A stretch of 34,625 bases of DNA from Candidatus Uhrbacteria bacterium. GTDB taxonomy: Bacteria > Patescibacteriota > Patescibacteriia > UBA9934 > GWF2-40-263. A program made the translations under genes and the position numbers. The notes under the pieces are model-generated. The model saw only the letters and a list, made by a program, of their open reading frames with translations, was not told where the DNA came from and did not search any database. The stretch is from NCBI GenBank assembly GCA_903843045.1, contig CAIMOJ010000076.1, positions 1 through 34,625 on the forward strand, written 5' to 3'. Positions 10,363 to 18,111 of this stretch are shown here, piece by piece. Numbering within the stretch: the stretch's first letter is position 1; each line of letters opens with the position of its first letter.

Positions 10363-12081
10363 ATGCATTATTCTCATCTTATGACGAAGAAACTCGTATT
10401 CTCCGTCATCGCTCTGGCGATGGCGATTTCTCCGTTCCTTTCGGTTAATGCCGACAAGGGAAACTGGGACTCTGCCATCACCGCGGCGTCCTGGAATTAC
10501 AGCGGCTATCGCGTCGAGCGCCTTGCGTTCGCGAATGACGCCGTCGGCCCGTACAACCTGGGCAACTTCGCGCTTGTCGCGGAACCCGTGGACAGCTGCT
10601 CGCCGAACCCGTGCGACCTGTACAACGTGTATATGCTCAAGGACGGGCAGAAGATGCTCATGAGCAACGTTCCGGGCGAGGTCCTGGACTCCCACCGCTT
10701 TGCTATCAACGACGGGCGCCTCGTGTTCGTGTCCCAGACCGACTGGAACGGCGACCACTACGCGGTGACCGAGTACGATGAGAACGGCGACTCCTCGCAG
10801 CTGGTGAAGGACGTGTTCTTCAACGGCGTGAAGGACATCGACGTGCTCGCGAACGGCGAGTCGGTGTACTTCAACACCGCGATCGATTACAACGGGTCGA
10901 CGACCGTCGACCAGGCCGCGGTGTACACGTACAACGCCGCCTCGGGCGAAGCCGACATCATCGGCAAGCACTACGAGCTGCGCGACGAGCAGATGCTCGA
11001 CGCCGCCGACGGCGTGGTGCTCGAGAAGCTGACCTTCCCCTCGGGAAACAAGCAGCTCTGGCTCGGCGACACCCACAATTATAACTACAACGGGATGACC
11101 CGCGAGGCCATCGACGGCACGTGGGTGGACCCGCAGGCCGACGTCTACGGCGCGCACTTCACGAACGACTCGGAAATCGAGTTCTTCATGAACTTCGTCC
11201 GCTACACGTACGACCTCGACACAAAGATGCTCTCGAAGCACGACGGCCAGTTCCTGAACTGGAACCGCGACCCGGAGCTTGGCTACCAGATTGCCGGCTC
11301 GCGCATGGCCTGGGTCGACTCGTCCGACACCCTGTCCGTTTCCGATGGCGCCAACGTGGCAACGCTCGGCACGGCGGTGGGCGGTCAGTTCTACCTCGAG
11401 TCCGGCCGCGTGTTCTACGCGACGGCCACGGGAGGGAAGATGTATGACTTCTCGACCCGCGCCACCACGGACCTCGCGTTCGCGGTGACGGACTCCGACG
11501 GCGCCAACGTGATCGTCGGAAACGATGCCACGGGTAACGTCAGGTTCGCGAACCTCGCCTCGAAGGAGTCGTACACGCTGGGCTTCGGCTCGGCCCCGAC
11601 CCTTTCCGACGAGGCGCACGTCTACTGGACCGGCGTGGACGGAAACGTCTATGAGGCCACGGTCTCCCTCCCGTCGGCCGCTTCCCTCGGGACGGTCAGC
11701 GCGATGAAGGTCTCTGGGAGCAAGGCCGTCTACCTGATTCAGGGAGACACGCGGTACGGCATCCCGAGCGAGAAGACGTACTTCACCTGGTTCTCCTCGT
11801 GGAAGAGCGTCCAGACCGTCTCGGCCACGACGCTCGCGTCGTACGTCGACGGCGGCATGGCCACATTCGCCCCGGGAACCAAGGTCAAGATCGCGAACGA
11901 CGCCCGCGTCTACGTGGTCGGCGACGACGGCAAGCTGCACTGGATCGAAACCCAAACGGTCGCCTACTCGCTGTACGGTTCCGACTGGAACAAGAACATC
12001 CTCTCCATCACCCAGCAGGACCTGGTCACGAACGCGCTCGGAACGTCCGTCGCGACCGCGGCGGACCTGCAGTCGATCTAA
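10363..12081 (+). CDS. Secreted beta-propeller-like protein with repeated C-terminal domain of CPR-type surface proteins
   Basis: 572 aa, signal peptide (MTKKLVFSVIALAMAISPFLSVNA); C-terminal 'VSGSKAVYLIQGDTRYGIPSEKTYFTWFSSWKSVQTVSATTLASYVDGG'; repeated propeller-like blades. The start may instead be Met at 10381. Confidence 0.65.
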   Translation: MHYSHLMTKKLVFSVIALAMAISPFLSVNADKGNWDSAITAASWNYSGYRVERLAFANDAVGPYNLGNFALVAEPVDSCSPNPCDLYNVYMLKDGQKMLMSNVPGEVLDSHRFAINDGRLVFVSQTDWNGDHYAVTEYDENGDSSQLVKDVFFNGVKDIDVLANGESVYFNTAIDYNGSTTVDQAAVYTYNAASGEADIIGKHYELRDEQMLDAADGVVLEKLTFPSGNKQLWLGDTHNYNYNGMTREAIDGTWVDPQADVYGAHFTNDSEIEFFMNFVRYTYDLDTKMLSKHDGQFLNWNRDPELGYQIAGSRMAWVDSSDTLSVSDGANVATLGTAVGGQFYLESGRVFYATATGGKMYDFSTRATTDLAFAVTDSDGANVIVGNDATGNVRFANLASKESYTLGFGSAPTLSDEAHVYWTGVDGNVYEATVSLPSAASLGTVSAMKVSGSKAVYLIQGDTRYGIPSEKTYFTWFSSWKSVQTVSATTLASYVDGGMATFAPGTKVKIANDARVYVVGDDGKLHWIETQTVAYSLYGSDWNKNILSITQQDLVTNALGTSVATAADLQSI

Positions 12082-12089
12082 CGAAAAAC

Positions 12090-12124
12090 AAACGACCTCC
12101 CGCATTTCGCGGGAGGTCGTTTTG
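12090..12124. terminator. Bidirectional terminator between the convergent propeller gene and rplS
   Basis: aaacgacctcccgc-atttc-gcgggaggtcgttt, 14-bp stem with A/T tracts on both sides. Confidence 0.88.
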
Positions 12125-12131
12125 ATTTCTC

Positions 12132-12548
12132 TTACTTCTTTTTCTTCTTCCCATCCGTCTTCACCCACACCTCCTTCAGCTTGCGTGCGAAGCGGTACTT
12201 GCGGTCGGTGAGGAAGTTCAGCTTGGCGCGGCGCACGTGCGCGGTCTTTACCAGCTCGATCTTCGATACCACCGGGGAGCTCATCGGGTAGATCTTCTCC
12301 ACGCCGATGCCGTCGGACACCTTGCGCACCGTCATGGTGCGGGAGATGCCGGATCCGCGGATCCCGAGGATGATTCCCTCGAAGATCTGGATGCGCGTGC
12401 GCTTCTCGCCCTTCGGGGTGACGTCCTCGATCTTTTCGTGGACCTTCACCGTCATGCCGGAGCGGAGCTCCAGCGGCTTGACCTCGACCGCGACCGCTTC
12501 CGCGGGTGCAGCGACGACCTCCTCGACCTTCGTTTCTTCGTCGGACAT
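12132..12548 (-). CDS. rplS: 50S ribosomal protein L19 with acidic/Ala-rich N-terminal extension
   Basis: 'LRSGMTVKVHEKIEDVTPKGEKRTRIQIFEGIILGIRGSGISRTMTVRKVSDGIGVEKIYPMSSPVVSKIELVKTAHVRRAKLNFL' is L19; start at MSDEETKVEE. Confidence 0.95.
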   Translation of the reverse strand: MSDEETKVEEVVAAPAEAVAVEVKPLELRSGMTVKVHEKIEDVTPKGEKRTRIQIFEGIILGIRGSGISRTMTVRKVSDGIGVEKIYPMSSPVVSKIELVKTAHVRRAKLNFLTDRKYRFARKLKEVWVKTDGKKKKK

Positions 12549-12641
12549 AGGGTTATCAATAACTTCACCGTGCCAGAGGACCGCATTCACGAGAATCAGC
12601 GTTCATTCGCAGGCTGCTAAATATGGCGGAATAATAGCTGA

Positions 12642-13730
12642 TTGGACGAAAAGGGTCAAGGGATGGACAAAAGCCCAGGTTTCTGGCATGGTTTTCCAGC
12701 CGAAAGGCAAAAGGAGCTTTGCATGCAAGGGATTCTTGATTTCTTTGACAAGCCGGTCGGGTCGGTCGGACTTGGCCAGGATGCGGTTCGATTCCTGTAC
12801 GGCCACGGCGTTCAATACGTGGGCGAGATTCCGAGGCTCAACTGGTCGGATTCGCGATGGTTTGGGATCGACCGGCTGTTCCGGTCGCAACACGTTCTGC
12901 CGACCATTGACCCGTGGGCGCTTGGTTGGAGGCCCGCGTACCTGAGCGACCCGGCGGTCCGCGCAACGCTGGTGCTCCCGAGCACAATGGCGTACCGCGA
13001 CCGCGGCGTCTGGGACCCGCACCCGATGGAGATCGAGTGCAACAACGACTGCGAGATGGAGATGCGGCCGTACGTCGGCCAGTCCATCGCGTGCCTTCCG
13101 AAGGTGAACGGCAGGCTGGAATTCCGGCAGGCGCAGACGATCCAGTACGCGCTCGATCCCGTCCCGGATTTCGCGGGCATCCACGCGGCGATGTACCTTC
13201 CGGAGGACTTTGCTGACGACCGCGGCGAGGAGACGGTTCCCGAGGTCGTCGCGTACCGGGCGCGACAGGCCCGCGCACGCGCGTTGCTTGTGGCGACGTT
13301 CAACCAGGGAAGCTGGGCTCCTGGGCACATGGAAGAGCTGCGTCCGAACTGGGTGGACAGTCTCAAGTATCCGGACCGCTGGATTTCGGGAAAGGCGATG
13401 ATGTTCCACAGGGACGACCACAAGGAGCGCATGATTTTGGCCGAGGGCAAGCGGCGTCGCGAAATTCTCGTTGCCGCGCTCAGGGCGGAGCGGATGAGCC
13501 CGCACTTCTTCGCCCTCGCGACGCGGATCCACAAGGTCTATTTCGGGAAGGCAAGGACGGTCCGCGAGTTTCTCTCCGTTCCGCGGGAAGAGTTCTGGCG
13601 GAAGTGGCTGTCCTCGGATATCCTCCAGCATCTCGAGGCCTGGGGCCTGAAGCTCGGCATGACGAAGGGGGAACTCGACGAGCTCTTTGGCTCGGAGACG
13701 ATTCCGGAAGGAGCGACTGCGACGGCGTAA
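12642..13730 (+). CDS. Hypothetical protein with two helix-hairpin-helix regions resembling the RNA polymerase alpha CTD
   Basis: N-terminal 'PVGSVGLGQDAVRFLYGHGVQYVGEIPRLNWSD' and C-terminal 'ARTVREFLSVPREEFWRKWLSSDILQHLEAWGLKLGMTKGELDELFG' resemble RpoA-CTD HhH modules. Alternative start ATG at 12663. Confidence 0.6.
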   Translation: MDEKGQGMDKSPGFWHGFPAERQKELCMQGILDFFDKPVGSVGLGQDAVRFLYGHGVQYVGEIPRLNWSDSRWFGIDRLFRSQHVLPTIDPWALGWRPAYLSDPAVRATLVLPSTMAYRDRGVWDPHPMEIECNNDCEMEMRPYVGQSIACLPKVNGRLEFRQAQTIQYALDPVPDFAGIHAAMYLPEDFADDRGEETVPEVVAYRARQARARALLVATFNQGSWAPGHMEELRPNWVDSLKYPDRWISGKAMMFHRDDHKERMILAEGKRRREILVAALRAERMSPHFFALATRIHKVYFGKARTVREFLSVPREEFWRKWLSSDILQHLEAWGLKLGMTKGELDELFGSETIPEGATATA

Positions 13731-13747
13731 GCTGTCGTCTTTTTTTG
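13720..13747 (+). terminator. Rho-independent terminator overlapping the stop of the 12642-13730 CDS
   Basis: cgacggc-gtaa-gctgtcg followed by tcttttttt. Confidence 0.6.
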
Positions 13748-13820
13748 TACGGATATGGTTTTGGTACGGAGTACGGATCGTACGGATGTACAGAACTGCG
13801 GATATACGGATGACTTGAGA
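13747..13820. repeat. Irregular cluster of TACGGA(T) repeats
   Basis: gtacggatatggttttggtacggagtacggatcgtacggatgtacagaactgcggatatacggat: several TACGGA units in about 75 nt, another just before gmk. Confidence 0.6.
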
Positions 13821-13821
13821 T

Positions 13822-13849
13822 AAAAAACTACCAACGCTGAGCGTTGGCA
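13822..13849 (-). terminator. Rho-independent terminator for gmk
   Basis: Minus strand gccaacgc-tca-gcgttggtagtttttta. Confidence 0.75.
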
Positions 13850-13860
13850 GTACGGAGAGG

Positions 13861-14418
13861 TTAGTCCTTCCGGTCCATGATCTCTCCGACCGTGCGGACC
13901 GTCTCCGCGAGGGCGCCCTGGGGGTTTACGACGCGGTGGTCGCACTCCAGGCCGTACGCGCGCTCGGCGTCGATGGCGGCGATGCGCTCGGCGCGGTTGG
14001 CGGTGGCGCCTTTGTCGCGGGCTTCCATGCGGGCGACGAGTTCATCCGTGGTCGCGGCGTCGATGAAGATAGTCACGGACTCGGGATGGTCGAGCTTGAC
14101 CTTCCGCGCGCCCTGGACGTCGATGACGAACAGGACGTCGTTTCCCGTCGCGGTGATCGCGTCGACGTCGGACATCCGGCTGCCGTAGACGCGGTCGTAG
14201 ACGCGTGCGGACTCGAACATCTTTCCGTCCGCGATCAGACCTTCCATCGTCTCGGCGTCGAGAAAATGGTAGTCGACGCCGTCCGTCTCGTTCGGACGCA
14301 TCGGACGCGTCGTGCACGTGACGACTTTCCGGAGCGTCGGCCGTGCCTCGAGCAGCCGCGTGGCGACGGTGGTCTTTCCGACGGCGCTCGGGCCGGTGAT
14401 GACGTAGATGCGTGCCAT
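13861..14418 (-). CDS. gmk: Guanylate kinase
   Basis: 185 aa; 'MARIYVITGPSAVGKTTVATRLLEARPTLRKVVTCTTRPMRPNETDGVDYHFLD...' P-loop and TTRPxRxxExxGxDYHF motif. Confidence 0.93.
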   Translation of the reverse strand: MARIYVITGPSAVGKTTVATRLLEARPTLRKVVTCTTRPMRPNETDGVDYHFLDAETMEGLIADGKMFESARVYDRVYGSRMSDVDAITATGNDVLFVIDVQGARKVKLDHPESVTIFIDAATTDELVARMEARDKGATANRAERIAAIDAERAYGLECDHRVVNPQGALAETVRTVGEIMDRKD

Positions 14419-14421
14419 AGC

Positions 14422-15348
14422 CTATGTCCTCGGGAGGGTGGTGAGAATGGCCTTCAGGTCCTTCGGAAGGGGGGACGAGAACGTCTTGCGCTTGCCGTCG
14501 AGAAGCCGAATGGAAAGTTTCTTCGCGTGCAGGAACAGCCGGTCCATCTCCAGCGGCTTGATGTGGACGAGGCGCGTGTGGTAGAGCACGTCGCCCACCA
14601 CCGGGTGGCCGATCGCCTTGAAGTGGGTGCGAATCTGGTGGGTGCGGCCGGTGTGGATGGTCACGTCCACGAGCGTGGTGGTCTTGAACCGGTCGACCAC
14701 GTCGTAGTCCGTGTGCGCGTCCTTGCCCTCCTGTCCCTCCGGGCGCGAGACCATGCGGCCGAGCGTCTTCGAGCGGGCGATCTTGAACAGGATGGAGTCG
14801 TGGTCCTTGGCGATCTTGCCGTACACGAGCGCCGCGTACTGCTTGTCCACCTCGCGCTCGCCGAACTGTCGCTTGAGCTCCTCGAACGCCTTCTGCGTCT
14901 TTGCCACGACCATCACGCCCGACACGGCCTTGTCGAGGCGGTGGACGATTCCCGGACGCAGCTTGCGCGCCGCGGCGTCGCCGACCTTCTTGATCTCGGG
15001 GCGCGTGGCGAGCAGCGATCCGATCACGCTCGTGCGGCGGTCCGTCGCGTTCATCGGGTGGACGATGATGCCGGCCGGCTTGTTGATGACCACCAGGTCG
15101 TCGTTCTCAAAGATGACGGGGATCTCGACCGTCTCCGCGGCCTTGCGCTTCATGGACGGAAGGGGAGGAAACGAAACCGTCTCGCCCTCGTGAAGGGTGG
15201 AGTGCGCCGTGACGTCCTTTCCGTTGACGGTCACCTCGCCCGCCTTGATGAGCTTTTGGATCCGCGCCCGGGACGCCTCAAGGTGCGCGGCAAGCGCGAC
15301 GTCGATTCGGATTCCGGATTGTTCTGGAGAAACGATGAAAGTTTTCAC
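14422..15348 (-). CDS. rluD: RluA/RluD-family 23S rRNA pseudouridine synthase with S4 domain
   Basis: 'NDDLVVINKPAGIIVHPMN', 'GIVHRLDKAVSGVMVVAKTQKAFEELKRQFGEREVDKQYAALVYG', 'TGRTHQIRTHFKAIGHPVVGDVLY'. Confidence 0.93.
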   Translation of the reverse strand: MKTFIVSPEQSGIRIDVALAAHLEASRARIQKLIKAGEVTVNGKDVTAHSTLHEGETVSFPPLPSMKRKAAETVEIPVIFENDDLVVINKPAGIIVHPMNATDRRTSVIGSLLATRPEIKKVGDAAARKLRPGIVHRLDKAVSGVMVVAKTQKAFEELKRQFGEREVDKQYAALVYGKIAKDHDSILFKIARSKTLGRMVSRPEGQEGKDAHTDYDVVDRFKTTTLVDVTIHTGRTHQIRTHFKAIGHPVVGDVLYHTRLVHIKPLEMDRLFLHAKKLSIRLLDGKRKTFSSPLPKDLKAILTTLPRT

Positions 15349-15370
15349 AAATTTGGAAGTCTTTTGATAA

Positions 15371-15408
15371 CCACCCCTAACCCCTCCTTGAAAATGAGGG
15401 GAGACGAG
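15371..15408. repeat. Diverged copy of the C-rich palindromic repeat family (R1-c)
   Basis: ccacccctaacccctccttgaaaatgaggggagacgag, related to 31342-31382 and 32215-32255. Confidence 0.6.
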
Positions 15409-15416
15409 TAGGGGAA

Positions 15417-15596
15417 TTACGCTCCGAATAAAGTCAGTCCCCGATAAAACAGTCCGTAGAGGATGATCAGGATGATTCCGCCGATGATGAGGCCCATCGA
15501 GCCGAGCTCAAAGTCGTGGTTGTGCGTCTTCTTTCCGAGGCGGAACATGAAGAAGCCAAGGAAAAGAATGATGATTCCGAGAAGAAGAAAGGGCAT
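15417..15596 (-). CDS. Small two-TM membrane protein
   Basis: 59 aa from MPFLLLGIIILFLGFFMFRLGKKTHNHDFELGSMGLIIGGIILIILYGLFYRGLTLFGA; two hydrophobic segments. Confidence 0.6.
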   Translation of the reverse strand: MPFLLLGIIILFLGFFMFRLGKKTHNHDFELGSMGLIIGGIILIILYGLFYRGLTLFGA

Positions 15597-15602
15597 AGTG
15601 TT

Positions 15603-15679
15603 TGGTAGGCCCGGATGGATTCGAACCATCGACCATCGAGGTATAAGCTCGACGCTCTAACCAACTGAGCTACGGGCCT
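15603..15679 (-). tRNA. tRNA-Ile (anticodon UAU), CCA encoded
   Basis: Reverse complement AGGCCCG TA GCTC..GAGC G TCGAG CTTATAC CTCGA TGGTC GATGG TTCGAAT CCATC CGGGCCT A CCA; anticodon loop CTTATAC gives TAT. Confidence 0.92.
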
Positions 15680-15735
15680 GTTTTTGAGTTATGACCCTAC
15701 CATGATATCACATTTCGTGCTATCCTGGCTCCACT

Positions 15736-16152
15736 ATGAATGCTGACCTTGGTCTGTTCGCCTGGCTCATCGCCCTCATCTGGTTCCTTGCCTATTGGAT
15801 CCTGGGAGGGGTCTTTTTTGCGGCGATGGCCGTTTTGAAGATGGGAAGCGTTCGAAAGGTGCGATTTAGCTGTCTTTTTACGATCTTGGCGCTTGGGTGC
15901 GCGGCGGGCGCGGCCTGGGGCGGATTGCGGATGGCGAATGACGCGGTGAGCCAGTGCCTGGTGTCGAGCGAGAACAAGGCCGAGGCGATCACGGCGATAT
16001 TCGGCTGCGGGTTCGTTGGGATATTCAGCGCGTTTTTGCTCGGGATGATCGTGCTCGTAGCGGTGGGAACGCTGTTCCTGAAGCTGTCCACGACGAAGAC
16101 GAAGCCCTGGATCGTATTCGAGGAGGGCAACGGCGCGGGGGAGGGGCGTTGA
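15736..16152 (+). CDS. Hypothetical three-TM membrane protein
   Basis: 138 aa, 'LGLFAWLIALIWFLAYWILGGVFFAAMAVLKMG', 'LFTILALGCAAGAAWGGL', 'FGCGFVGIFSAFLLGMIVLVAVGTLF'. Confidence 0.65.
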   Translation: MNADLGLFAWLIALIWFLAYWILGGVFFAAMAVLKMGSVRKVRFSCLFTILALGCAAGAAWGGLRMANDAVSQCLVSSENKAEAITAIFGCGFVGIFSAFLLGMIVLVAVGTLFLKLSTTKTKPWIVFEEGNGAGEGR

Positions 16153-16177
16153 CGGTCGGGCGGATATTCCGTATAGT
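16149..16177 (+). promoter_or_regulatory. Promoter of tRNA-Val
   Basis: TTGACG - 17 nt - TATAGT, 33 nt upstream of the tRNA. Confidence 0.7.
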
Positions 16178-16210
16178 ATGGCCACGTTGCCAGGAACCCG
16201 AGAACATTTC

Positions 16211-16287
16211 GGGCGCATAGCTCAGTTGGTTAGAGCGTCACATTGACATTGTGAAGGTCGGAGGTTCGAATCCTCCTGCGCCCACCA
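16211..16287 (+). tRNA. tRNA-Val (anticodon GAC), CCA encoded
   Basis: GGGCGCA TA GCTC..GAGC G TCACA TTGACAT TGTGA AGGTC GGAGG TTCGAAT CCTCC TGCGCCC ACCA. Confidence 0.95.
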
Positions 16288-16290
16288 AAA

Positions 16291-16319
16291 AACATTCTGC
16301 TTCGGCAGGATGTTTTTTT
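16291..16319 (+). terminator. Rho-independent terminator after tRNA-Val
   Basis: aacattctgc-ttcg-gcaggatgtt-ttttt. Confidence 0.88.
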
Positions 16320-16413
16320 ATGCACAGTTTCCCGGCGTCTTCTTGCGCGAAATGTGCTATACTTTTTCCAATCGCGTATCCGTTTTTTTCGATTTTTTCT
16401 AACGCCCACCCGT

Positions 16414-17193
16414 ATGCAAAAAGCCGGTGTCTTCGTTCTCGGTCTGGCGATCGCGCTTTCGAGCTTCGCGAACGTCCCGCTTGCGCGCGCGGCGGGCGCG
16501 TCCACGTTCTGGCTTTCGTCGTCGAGCGCGGCCCCGGCGGTGGGGAGCACCTTCACCGTTACGATCGCGGTGAACCCGAACGGCGAGTCGCTCGACACGG
16601 CCCGCGCGAACCTGAGCTATCCGCCGACGATTCTCGAGGGCGAGCGGTTCGACCTCGGCGCCCAGTTCACCTCGTTGTCGCCGGGATACTCCATCAACAA
16701 CGCCGCCGGCACCATGTCGTTCGGCGCGTTCCGCTCGAGCGGCCTCGTCACGGCGAGCGGCACGATGGCCACGGTCACCTTCCGCGTCCTTGCCCCCGGA
16801 GCGGCGACCATCGCGATCGGATCGGACTCAAAGCTCATAAACGACGGCGTCGAGAAGGTCAGCGCCGCGGGTTTCGGAAAGATCACGGTGTCCGGCAGCG
16901 GCGACGCCTCCACGAGCAAAGACCTTGAATCGCAGGCTCTCGTCAACTTTGGCGCATTTGCCGGCCACCTTCCGGCCAGTTCCGTCGATTGGGACGCCCT
17001 GCACTGCATGGCGTACGACACCTGCTACCCGATGGATCCCGCCCTGCGCAATGTGAAGCACGAGGCTCAGTCGCTCGTGGTCTTCGGCGCGAAGTATGGC
17101 CACATCCCCGTCACCTCCATGGACTGGAAGGCCCTGCACGCCATCGCCTACACCTCCATCTTTTATGACTGGACCGCGATTGACGCGCAATAG
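16414..17193 (+). CDS. Secreted protein with cohesin-like domain and a duplicated C-terminal motif
   Basis: MQKAGVFVLGLAIALSSFANVPLARA signal peptide; 'SSSSAAPAVGSTFTVTIAVNPNGESLDTARANLSYPPTILEGERFDLGAQFTSLSPGYSINNAAGTMSFGAFRSSGLVTASGTMATVTFRVLAPGAATIAIGSDSKLINDG' cohesin-like fold; C-terminal repeats GHLPASSVDWDALHCMAY / GHIPVTSMDWKALHAIAY. Confidence 0.75.
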   Translation: MQKAGVFVLGLAIALSSFANVPLARAAGASTFWLSSSSAAPAVGSTFTVTIAVNPNGESLDTARANLSYPPTILEGERFDLGAQFTSLSPGYSINNAAGTMSFGAFRSSGLVTASGTMATVTFRVLAPGAATIAIGSDSKLINDGVEKVSAAGFGKITVSGSGDASTSKDLESQALVNFGAFAGHLPASSVDWDALHCMAYDTCYPMDPALRNVKHEAQSLVVFGAKYGHIPVTSMDWKALHAIAYTSIFYDWTAIDAQ

Positions 17194-17202
17194 AACCAGG
17201 GT

Positions 17203-18108
17203 ATGAACACGAAACGTCTTCTGCATCTCGGAGCGCTCCTGCTCCTCGTCGCCTCGCCGACGGGATTCTTGCGTGCCGCGTCGAGCGCCAGCTACACGAT
17301 CGATCCGGCCGACGATGCCGTCTCAAGCGGGAAGACGATTACGTCATCGAGCTACTCGCTGAGCGGCTCGCTCGATCCGATCGGCGGGCATTCCGTTTCC
17401 GCGTCCTATGCCCTTGAGTCCGGTGGCGCCGGCCAGTTCGGTTGCGGTGACGGGTTCGTGGATCCGGGAGAGAATTGTGACTCTGGCGACCTCGGCGGCG
17501 GAACGTGCGTTTCCGAGGGGTTTGATTCCGGTAGCCTTGCCTGCGCGTCCGATTGTTCCTACGATACTTCCGATTGCGCGAATGACGGCGGAGGCGGCGG
17601 TGGGGGCGGCGGTGGGGGCGGAGGAGGCGGCGGAGGAGGAGGCGGAGGAGGTGGCGCGGCAAGCGCATCGACCTCGGGATCGGACTCGTCGGGTCTCGCG
17701 CTCGGCCAGGGCAGCGCCGCGTCCGGCGACGTCAGCTTCAACTCGTCTGAGACGCTGTTTGGCAATCGGCCATCAGGCGCGACGGTTACCGTGAACGGTA
17801 GCACGTACGGCGTCACGTACCCGACGTCCACCACGTGGGTCGCCGTCGTTTTCCTCGACAACGGGGTGAACGACATTACGGTCATGGCCCTGTCGGCGGC
17901 GGGACAGTCGCTCGGTTCGTTTGCGATCTCGCTCGTCGAGCAGGCGGTCGGCGACGTGAACGGGGACGCGGTCATCGACGACTACGACCTGTCCATGCTG
18001 ATTCACGTCTGGAATACGACCTCCTCAAGCGCGGACTTCAACGAGGATAACGTCGTCGACGACTACGACTTTTCCATGCTTGTCTCGCGCTGGAACAAAC
18101 GCTCCTAA
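17203..18108 (+). CDS. Secreted dockerin-containing protein with Cys-rich repeat and poly-Gly linker
   Basis: Signal peptide; 'CGDGFVDPGENCDSGDLGGGTCVSEGFDSGSLACASDCSYDTSDC'; run of more than 20 Gly; C-terminal 'GDVNGDAVIDDYDLSMLIHVWN...ADFNEDNVVDDYDFSMLVSRWN' = two dockerin type I Ca-binding motifs. Confidence 0.8.
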   Translation: MNTKRLLHLGALLLLVASPTGFLRAASSASYTIDPADDAVSSGKTITSSSYSLSGSLDPIGGHSVSASYALESGGAGQFGCGDGFVDPGENCDSGDLGGGTCVSEGFDSGSLACASDCSYDTSDCANDGGGGGGGGGGGGGGGGGGGGGGGAASASTSGSDSSGLALGQGSAASGDVSFNSSETLFGNRPSGATVTVNGSTYGVTYPTSTTWVAVVFLDNGVNDITVMALSAAGQSLGSFAISLVEQAVGDVNGDAVIDDYDLSMLIHVWNTTSSSADFNEDNVVDDYDFSMLVSRWNKRS

Positions 18109-18111
18109 CCT

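Noticed and set aside
8731-12168. 1145-aa minus-strand ORF
   Set aside because: Only the C-terminal 244 aa (pentapeptide protein) is real. The rest is antisense to the 10363-12081 gene and overlaps the promoter and the 9591-10157 gene; composition is Arg-rich, a typical GC-driven shadow ORF.
15371-15408. C-rich repeat as a terminator of the 15417-15596 gene
   Set aside because: Sequence relatedness to the valS/argS copies, including one inside a CDS, argues it is a repeat rather than a dedicated terminator, though it may terminate incidentally.
13936-15411. 491-aa plus-strand ORF over gmk and rluD
   Set aside because: Antisense to two conserved genes; biased composition only.
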